Positions 8,625-12,794 of a stretch of DNA of 12,794 nt are shown here, piece after piece. Source of the stretch: an uncultured Clostridia bacterium (GTDB lineage Bacteria; Bacillota; Clostridia; TANB77; CAG-508); contig CANRFX010000029.1 of NCBI GenBank assembly GCA_947629995.1, positions 1-12,794 on the forward strand. Reading direction: 5' to 3'. A model generated the notes under the pieces. It was not told the origin of the DNA. It ran no database searches and saw nothing but the letters and a program-made list of their open reading frames with translations. Both the position numbers and the translations under genes were made by a program. Within the stretch, counting starts at the first letter, position 1. Each line of letters begins with the position of its first letter.

Positions 8625-9288
8625 AAGTTTCAACATCAATATTATCTATAAAAGAAGGAAAAGAGGCAGATACTTTTTTGAATTTAGAAGTTGCTAAAAC
8701 AGATTATTTTCACATTGATGTAATGGATGGAAAGTTTGTAGAAAAAAATACTTATCAAAAAATGTTTGAAAATGCAGCATATATAAAAAGAATTTCAAAT
8801 ATACCATTAGATATTCATTTAATGGTAGAAGATGTGCGGTCATGCAGTTAATGATTTTTTAGCATTAGAACCTAATATTATAACTTTTCATTTAGAAGCA
8901 TGCAAAAACAAAGAAGAAGTATATGAAATGATAAAATATATAAAAGATAATCATTGTAAAGTTCGGAATATCAATAAAACCTGAAACTAAAGTAGAAAAA
9001 ATATTTGAGTTTTTACCATATATTCATATGTGTTTAATTATGACAGTAGAACCAGGAAAAGGTGGACAAGCATTTTTAACAGATATGTTGGAAAAAATAA
9101 AAAAATTAAAACAATATTTAATAGAAGAAAATTTAGAAACATATATAGAAGTTGATGGGGGAATAAATTTAAAAACAGCACCAAGTGTAAAAAAAGAAGG
9201 AGCAAATATTCTAGTTGCAGGAACAGCAATTACAGTTGCAAATGATTTTAAGGTTATTATAGACGAATTAAAAAAAAGCGAAGTTTAA
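8618..9288 (+). CDS. rpe: Ribulose-phosphate 3-epimerase, with two +1 recoding sites
   Basis: Rpe interconverts ribulose 5-phosphate and xylulose 5-phosphate in the pentose phosphate pathway. The restored protein has about 222 residues, the normal length for this TIM barrel. Seen: STSILS at the N-terminus, HIDVMDGKF (His32, catalytic Asp34), DIHLMV (His67), TVEPGKGGQAF (143-150) and EVDGGI with catalytic Asp179. ATG 8618 follows AAGGAGG at 8601-8607 and overlaps the rsgA stop. Extra C residues at 8837 (codon 74) and 8964 (codon 116) each shift the frame; the zero frame stops at 8849-8851 and 8982-8984. The reading frame is correct only if both are skipped, giving VEDV-GHAVNDFLALEP and CKV-GISIKPET. 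Two independent shifts in a short gene, with all active-site residues kept, argue against a decayed copy. The stop codon overlaps the terminator. Confidence 0.94.
8837..8840 (+). other. In-frame CGG +1 frameshift site 6 (rpe, first)
   Basis: The sequence reads GAT GTG C GGT CAT GCA GTT. The zero frame stops at 8849-8851. Skipping C8837 gives VEDVGHAVNDF and the following LEPNIITFHLEA. It is the only site where the glycine codon is GGT, not GGA, so the fourth base need not be A. Confidence 0.9.
8964..8967 (+). other. In-frame CGG +1 frameshift site 7 (rpe, second)
   Basis: The sequence reads AAA GTT C GGA ATA TCA ATA. The zero frame stops at 8982-8984. Skipping C8964 gives KVGISIKPET, matching the conserved Gly before the (L/I)-x-P-x-T segment of the epimerase barrel. 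Confidence 0.9.
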
Positions 9289-9310
9289 TTTTAAAACTTT
9301 GCTCTTTTTT
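9277..9310. terminator. Bidirectional terminator between rpe and the bactofilin-like gene
   Basis: AGCGAAGTTT (9277-9286) pairs with AAACTTTGCT (9294-9303) with one G-U pair and a 7-nt loop. A run of six T follows on the plus strand and seven A precede it, giving a U run in both directions. The left arm contains the end of rpe including the first base of its stop codon. Confidence 0.85.
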
Positions 9311-9312
9311 AA

Positions 9313-10473
9313 CTATTTTTTATTTTCTTTTTTAACTTCTTTTTTATTCTCTTTTTTAGCTTTTTTATCTTCTTTTTTTTTATTTTTGAAAAGAATACTA
9401 TATGTAATCATTCCTAGTCCTGATATAACTGCAATAAATGAAACAATTGAACCTACATAAGGAATTAAACCAATTAACCATAAGACAATAGCTGATAAGA
9501 TTAATATTCCAAGTATTGTAATATTTTTTGTAATTTTTAGTTTGTTGCAAATAATATTATTTATAGCAATTACAAATACAGATGTACTAATAGCAATTAA
9601 CACAAAGAATAAAATTAATAGCAATATACCTAAAGTAGATGTTATTCCTAAAACTAATAATAAAATAGATAATATAACAAGAACAATAGGTGTTAATATT
9701 CCAAGACCGATAACTGGTAAAATCTTTTTCTTTGTTAATAAAGAAGGAGTTTCTTTTATAAATTTAGGTGTAAGCCATAAACCAATTAACCAAATAGCTA
9801 TAACGGTAATCACAAATGTACCTAAAGAAATAATATAAGTGCCTATTATGTTTTCATTAACAGTTTCTTCTTTTTCAAAATTTACTTCTCCAGAAACAAC
9901 ACCTTCTGGAATATTTGCTTCTTTTTTTGATGAATAGTTTAAATTTCCTGAAATGACAGTTTTATTTGATAATGATGTATTTTCTCCATCTTCATTTTCT
10001 TCTGATGAATTTTTGTCTGATAAGTAAAGGTCAGAACAATTAATATAAGCATTTCTGCCAATTATACCATTTATATTAATTGTAGAAGAAGTAGTTCTAA
10101 TATCTCTATACACATATCCATTAATATTTACATTTTTTCCAATACCATATAAATCATATACAATACCATTGATATTAATAATATTGCTTGCGGCAAATAG
10201 ATTACTATATACATAACCTTGTTCACCAACTGTTACTTCATTTGCACAAACAAAAACATCTCCACCAATTTGTGAATCTATTGTAAGGCTATCTGCTATA
10301 ACAAATAAATTCCCATCAATAATATAGTCAACTACTACATCTTCACCTACTAAATAAACATCTTGCCTTTTATAAGAATCTTCTGTTTCATTATCAGCTC
10401 TTACAATAGGAATAGCAAATAATAACATTATTATTGCTAAAACAGTAATGACTTTTAACTTGTTTTTTAACAT
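9313..10473 (-). CDS. Exported bactofilin-like beta-repeat protein with membrane domain
   Basis: A 386-aa protein starting at ATG 10473 after a strong AGGAGGT site. Seen: a signal peptide (Lys-rich start, hydrophobic core 8-24, likely cleavage after VRA at 26); an extracellular part of about 27-165 with short repeats of the type ININGIVYDLYGIGKNVNINGYVYRD, as in bactofilin-like polymerising beta-helices (DVFVCANEVTVGEQGYVYSN); a Glu/Asn/Ser-rich linker; several transmembrane helices from about 205 to 360; and a Lys/Glu-rich cytoplasmic tail. Similar polymer-forming-like membrane proteins occur in clostridia without a settled function, and a role in envelope organisation is only a guess. It is transcribed towards the rpe terminator, has its own promoter, and replaces thiN of the B. 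subtilis order together with nth. No in-frame CGG. Confidence 0.75.
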   Translation of the reverse strand: MLKNKLKVITVLAIIMLLFAIPIVRADNETEDSYKRQDVYLVGEDVVVDYIIDGNLFVIADSLTIDSQIGGDVFVCANEVTVGEQGYVYSNLFAASNIININGIVYDLYGIGKNVNINGYVYRDIRTTSSTININGIIGRNAYINCSDLYLSDKNSSEENEDGENTSLSNKTVISGNLNYSSKKEANIPEGVVSGEVNFEKEETVNENIIGTYIISLGTFVITVIAIWLIGLWLTPKFIKETPSLLTKKKILPVIGLGILTPIVLVILSILLLVLGITSTLGILLLILFFVLIAISTSVFVIAINNIICNKLKITKNITILGILILSAIVLWLIGLIPYVGSIVSFIAVISGLGMITYSILFKNKKKEDKKAKKENKKEVKKENKK

Positions 10474-10511
10474 AAAACTAATACCTCCTATTTTTTTATA
10501 AATCTATAAAA

Positions 10512-10540
10512 AATATATAACTTTATTTAAATTTTGTCAA
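10512..10540 (-). promoter_or_regulatory. Promoter of the bactofilin-like gene
   Basis: On the minus strand a perfect TTGACA (10540-10535) and TATATT (10517-10512) are 17 bp apart, about 40 bp upstream of the start codon. The -35 box abuts the nth stop codon, so the gene can be transcribed independently of nth. Confidence 0.7.
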
Positions 10541-11194
10541 TTAATTACTATTAATTTTTGAATTGTAATGTTTGCAAAATTGTTTTACAACACATGAATC
10601 ACATTTTGGGTTTCGAGCAACACACGTGTTTCTTCCATGCCATACAAATATATGGTTAATATCTTTTAAATATTCTTTTGGAAAAATTTTAATTAAATCT
10701 TGTTCAATTTTTTCTGGTTCTTTTGCCTTTGAAAGTCCAACTAAATTTGAAATTCTTTTAGCATGAGTATCAACGGCAATTCCTTCTGCTATTCCAAAAA
10801 CTTCTAGTAAGATTACATTAGCACTTTTTCTGCCAACACCTGCTAAACTTGTTAATTCTTCCATTGTATGCGGAACTTCTCCACCAAAGTTTTCTAAAAC
10901 TTGTTTTGCACATAATTTAATATTTTTTGCTTTGTTTTTATAAAAACCACATGGGTGGATAAGAGATTCTAATTCATTAATATCAATATCTGCAAAATCT
11001 TTGATTGTTTTACAACGAGAAAACAAGTGAGGAGTTGTTTTATTTACTCTTTCATCTGTACATTGAGCAGAAAGCATAACTGCTACTACTAATTCAAAAG
11101 GAGTAGTAAAATCTAAACTACAAGTTGCATCTGGATAATAATTTTTTAATAATTCAATAAAAGTAATATAATCTTGTTTCTTCAATTTAATCAT
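10541..11194 (-). CDS. nth: Endonuclease III (base-excision repair DNA glycosylase/AP lyase)
   Basis: Nth removes oxidised pyrimidines and cleaves at the resulting abasic site. The 217-aa protein has the usual length. Seen: helix-hairpin-helix LAGVGRKSANV with catalytic Lys123, VDTH with catalytic Asp142, and a [4Fe-4S] ligand set C191-x6-C198-x2-C201-x5-C207. The ATG at 11194 directly abuts its GGGAG sequence; a TTG nine bases further in, giving LKKQDY, has normal ribosome-binding-site spacing and may be the true start. No in-frame CGG; arginines here use AGA, CGT and CGA. Confidence 0.95.
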   Translation of the reverse strand: MIKLKKQDYITFIELLKNYYPDATCSLDFTTPFELVVAVMLSAQCTDERVNKTTPHLFSRCKTIKDFADIDINELESLIHPCGFYKNKAKNIKLCAKQVLENFGGEVPHTMEELTSLAGVGRKSANVILLEVFGIAEGIAVDTHAKRISNLVGLSKAKEPEKIEQDLIKIFPKEYLKDINHIFVWHGRNTCVARNPKCDSCVVKQFCKHYNSKINSN

Positions 11195-11204
11195 CTCCCA
11201 AAAT

Positions 11205-11233
11205 ATTTTATAAAATTAAATACGAATAGTCAA
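11205..11233 (-). promoter_or_regulatory. Probable nth promoter
   Basis: On the minus strand TTGACT (about 11233-11228) and TAAAAT (about 11210-11205) lie roughly 17 bp apart just upstream of nth. Each box has one mismatch to consensus. Confidence 0.55.
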
Positions 11234-11326
11234 TGAAAATAAATAATTATCTACTATATTCTACATAAAAAGGAACCAATAAACAAAAGAGATAATATAA
11301 TATAAAAAAAAGGAGGTAATAAAAAG

Positions 11327-11476
11327 ATGTTTAGACTATTTAGAAAAACACTTGCAGTTTGTTTTATCGGATTAGGTTTAGGAATCTTATTAGTGTTATT
11401 ACTTCCATTAACAGGTTGGCTATTTATAATTGGCGTGGCAATCATTTGTATGGGATTTTCATGGCTTGCTTGCTAA
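11327..11476 (+). CDS. 49-aa two-helix membrane peptide upstream of spoVM
   Basis: ATG 11327 follows a perfect AGGAGGT at 11311-11317. The peptide begins MFRLFRKT, with positive charges inside, then has a hydrophobic helix (about 9-27), a short PLTGW turn, and a second helix ending in GFSWLAC. It is therefore a hairpin membrane protein without a recognised domain. It lies 36 bp before spoVM with no terminator between, so the two are probably co-transcribed, which suggests but does not show a role in spore membranes. I cannot name the family. I see no convincing sigma-A or sigma-E promoter in the 130 bp upstream, only AT-rich sequence with TATATT- and CATA-like pieces. Confidence 0.75.
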   Translation: MFRLFRKTLAVCFIGLGLGILLVLLLPLTGWLFIIGVAIICMGFSWLAC

Positions 11477-11512
11477 AAATACCTGTTAAAGTTAAAAAGG
11501 AGGGAAATACAT

Positions 11513-11587
11513 ATGACAATTGTTGTAAAAAAAGTGCCTAAATTCTTAAGGGGATTTGTAAAATTAATTTTTGGAATTAAAGATTAA
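11513..11587 (+). CDS. spoVM: Stage V sporulation protein SpoVM, 24 aa
   Basis: SpoVM is a tiny amphipathic helix that recognises the convex outer forespore membrane and anchors SpoIVA, the base of the spore coat. The gene has a perfect AAGGAGGG site at 11498-11505 and encodes 24 residues (26 in B. subtilis). Aligned to B. subtilis SpoVM without gaps, Lys7, Pro9, Lys10, Phe11, Leu12, Gly14 and Val16 coincide, including Pro9, which is important for membrane insertion. The core reads VKKVPKFLRGFVKLIFG. Position next to convergent rpmB matches the B. subtilis arrangement. It is shorter than usual gene-calling cut-offs and is easily missed. Confidence 0.88.
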   Translation: MTIVVKKVPKFLRGFVKLIFGIKD

Positions 11588-11611
11588 AAAAGATTGATTT
11601 TAAAGCAAAAT

Positions 11612-11645
11612 AAAAAGAGCTTTTTACATAAATTAAGCTCTTTTT
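11612..11645. terminator. Bidirectional terminator between spoVM and rpmB
   Basis: AAAAAGAGCTT (11612-11622) and AAGCTCTTTTT (11635-11645) form a perfect 11-bp stem with a 12-nt loop, giving a U run in both directions. The right arm overlaps the last codons and stop of rpmB. Confidence 0.9.
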
Positions 11646-11830
11646 ACTTTACCATCTTTTAAACATTTTGCACATACATATATTCTTTTAATATCACCAT
11701 TAACTTCAGCTTTTACTCTTCTTAAATTAGGTTTCCAAGTACGAGTAGATCTTTTACTAATATGAGAACGAGTAATACTAAGTTTATTTCCGCGACTAAC
11801 TGATTTTTGACAAATTTCGCATACTGCCAT
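11633..11830 (-). CDS. rpmB: 50S ribosomal protein L28
   Basis: L28 is a large-subunit protein. The 65-aa form starts at MAVCEICQKSVSRGNKLS, with GGGAGGTG upstream; a longer upstream reading has no such site. Two CxxC pairs (CEIC near the N-terminus, CAKC near the C-terminus) show it is the zinc-binding form. Other family features are SHISKRSTRTWKPNLR and the basic ending. The CGG triplet spanning CGC-GGA is in a different phase and leaves the frame intact, a useful control for the recoding sites. Confidence 0.96.
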   Translation of the reverse strand: MAVCEICQKSVSRGNKLSITRSHISKRSTRTWKPNLRRVKAEVNGDIKRIYVCAKCLKDGKVKRA

Positions 11831-11935
11831 TCTTAATTGCACCTCCCAAAATTTTATAAATAAATTGACTGTTATTAAGTTTATCATAAAATATAAAAAA
11901 AAACAAGTATTTTTTTGAAAAATATAAAAAATTCC

Positions 11936-11963
11936 TTGCAAAATAGGAAAAATGTGGTATAAT
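11936..11963 (+). promoter_or_regulatory. tig promoter
   Basis: TTGCAA (11936-11941) and a perfect TATAAT (11958-11963) are 16 bp apart, with an extended -10 TG at 11955-11956. The tig start codon lies 36 bp downstream. Confidence 0.8.
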
Positions 11964-11999
11964 AAATTGGCTATGTTATTTTAGGAAAGGATGAAAAAA

Positions 12000-12794
12000 A
12001 TGAATTGTAAAGTAGAGAAAACAAAAAACGCAAATGAAGTAAAATTAGAACTAACAGTAGATAGCGAAAAATTTGATGAGGCTATAAAAAAAGTATATTT
12101 TAAAAGTGCAAAATATTTTAATATACCTGGATTTAGAAAAGGAAAGGCACCAATGCAAATTGTAGAAAAATATTATGGAAAAGAAATTTTCTATGAAGAT
12201 GCATTCAATGAAGTAGCACCAGATGCTTTAGAAGAAGCAGTAAAAGAAAATAATATAGAAGTAGTAAGTAGACCAGATATAGAAGTAACACAAATTGAAA
12301 AAGGAAAAGACTTAATATTTACTGCAGTAATGCAAACAAAACCAGAAGCAAAACTTGGAAAATATAAAGGTATAGAAATCAAAAAAATTGAGTATAATGT
12401 TACAGATCATGACATTGAACATGAACTAAGCCACATGCAAGAGCACAACAGTAGGTTAATTTCTGTTGATGATAGACCAGTAGAAAAAGGAGATATTGCA
12501 ACAATAGATTTTGAAGGATTTGTAGACGGAAAAGCTTTTGAAGGAGGAAAGGCAGAAAAACACGAATTAGAAATTGGAAGCAATACATTTATTCCAGGAT
12601 TTGAAGACCAAGTAATTGGAATGAAAATTGATGAAGAAAAAGATATTAATGTAAAATTCCCAGACGAATATTTTTCAAAAGAATTAGCAGGAAAAGATGC
12701 AACATTTAAAGTAAAACTTCATGAAATAAAAAAGAAAGAACTACCAAAATTAGATGATGAATTTGCAAAAGATGTAAGCGAATTTGACACATTA
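12000..12794 (+). CDS. tig: Trigger factor, N-terminal part (runs off the window)
   Basis: Trigger factor is the ribosome-bound chaperone and peptidyl-prolyl isomerase that meets nascent chains. The visible 265 residues include the ribosome-binding domain with the signature GFRKGKAP (44-51) and the FKBP-like isomerase domain (about 155-245, with GDIATIDFEGFVDGKAFEGG and IPGFEDQVIGM). The start of the C-terminal chaperone domain follows, and the stop lies beyond the right edge. I prefer ATG 12000 because AGGAAAGG lies at 11983-11990 with normal spacing; an in-frame ATG at 11991 directly abuts that site. No in-frame CGG: the CGG near 12527 is GAC-GGA in another phase. Confidence 0.95.
   Translation, partial: MNCKVEKTKNANEVKLELTVDSEKFDEAIKKVYFKSAKYFNIPGFRKGKAPMQIVEKYYGKEIFYEDAFNEVAPDALEEAVKENNIEVVSRPDIEVTQIEKGKDLIFTAVMQTKPEAKLGKYKGIEIKKIEYNVTDHDIEHELSHMQEHNSRLISVDDRPVEKGDIATIDFEGFVDGKAFEGGKAEKHELEIGSNTFIPGFEDQVIGMKIDEEKDINVKFPDEYFSKELAGKDATFKVKLHEIKKKELPKLDDEFAKDVSEFDTL

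Noticed and set aside
547..8967. Reassignment of CGG to another amino acid, as known in some bacteria
   Set aside because: Simple reassignment keeps the zero frame, but here the zero frame meets a stop within a few to about 20 codons and homology continues only in the +1 frame.
530..8970. Shine-Dalgarno-like stimulator or downstream hairpin as at the prfB frameshift
   Set aside because: The sequences before and after the seven sites share no purine-rich motif at fixed distance and no obvious common hairpin.
547..9288. dxs, ylmH, mutS2, prkC and rpe as pseudogenes, or mutS2, prkC and rpe as several separate genes
   Set aside because: All breaks are the same one-base event at CGG, there are no internal stops or other indels, and active-site motifs are intact on both sides. 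The pieces after each break lack their own ribosome binding sites.
11221..11326. Sigma-E or sigma-K promoter upstream of the 49-aa peptide and spoVM
   Set aside because: CATAAAAA near 11262 resembles a -10, but no fitting -35 lies at the right distance; the region is too AT-rich to decide by eye.
1..12794. tRNA, rRNA, CRISPR array, insertion sequence or riboswitch
   Set aside because: I saw no cloverleaf, spaced repeats, transposase motif or recognisable riboswitch; intergenic stretches are short and are filled by promoters and terminators.

Overview
The window is about 12.8 kb of AT-rich DNA, apparently the chromosome of a low-GC, endospore-forming Firmicute, most likely a clostridial-type lineage. 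The evidence is protein similarity to Firmicutes families, strong AGGAGG-type ribosome binding sites, vegetative TTGACA/TATAAT promoters, a spoVM gene and a pair of Spo0A-like boxes. I recognise no mobile element, tRNA, rRNA or CRISPR array.

Layout. 1-1953 (+): the 3' part of dxs (isoprenoid precursor synthesis), overlapped by ylmH (S4-domain ribosome quality-control protein). 1954-2355 (+): Spo0A-like boxes and a promoter driving a 92-aa coiled-coil protein. 2371-4735 (-): mutS2. 4765-4845: back-to-back promoters. 4870-9288 (+): prpC, prkC, rsgA, rpe (PP2C phosphatase, PASTA Ser/Thr kinase, ribosome-assembly GTPase, ribulose-phosphate epimerase). 9313-11194 (-): a bactofilin-like membrane protein and nth (endonuclease III). 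11327-11587 (+): a 49-aa membrane peptide and the 24-aa spoVM. 11633-11830 (-): rpmB (L28). 12000-end (+): start of tig (trigger factor). The order prpC-prkC-rsgA-rpe-...-spoVM-rpmB matches the Bacillus subtilis neighbourhood as I know it, with the bactofilin-like gene and nth where thiN would sit.

The outstanding feature is a recurring +1 frameshift. Five conserved genes (dxs, ylmH, mutS2, prkC, rpe) are interrupted at seven places. At every place one extra C precedes a glycine codon, so the zero frame reads the arginine codon CGG and soon reaches a stop, while skipping the C restores the conserved protein. I found seven in-frame CGG codons in the window and all seven are these sites; none reads as a normal arginine. 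CGT, CGA and CGC do occur as ordinary Arg codons, and at least eleven CGG triplets in the other two phases cause no interruption. This phase dependence points to translation rather than to sequencing error or gene decay. The simplest reading is that CGG lacks a decoding tRNA here and C-GGN is recoded as glycine by a +1 shift or a four-base codon. I annotate the five genes as intact, recoded CDSs and list each site separately.

Functionally the window is housekeeping: translation and ribosome rescue (rsgA, rpmB, ylmH, mutS2, tig), Ser/Thr phospho-signalling (prpC/prkC), central metabolism (dxs, rpe), DNA repair (nth) and sporulation (spoVM). Breakage of so many core genes by decay would be hard to reconcile with their otherwise perfect conservation downstream of each shift.
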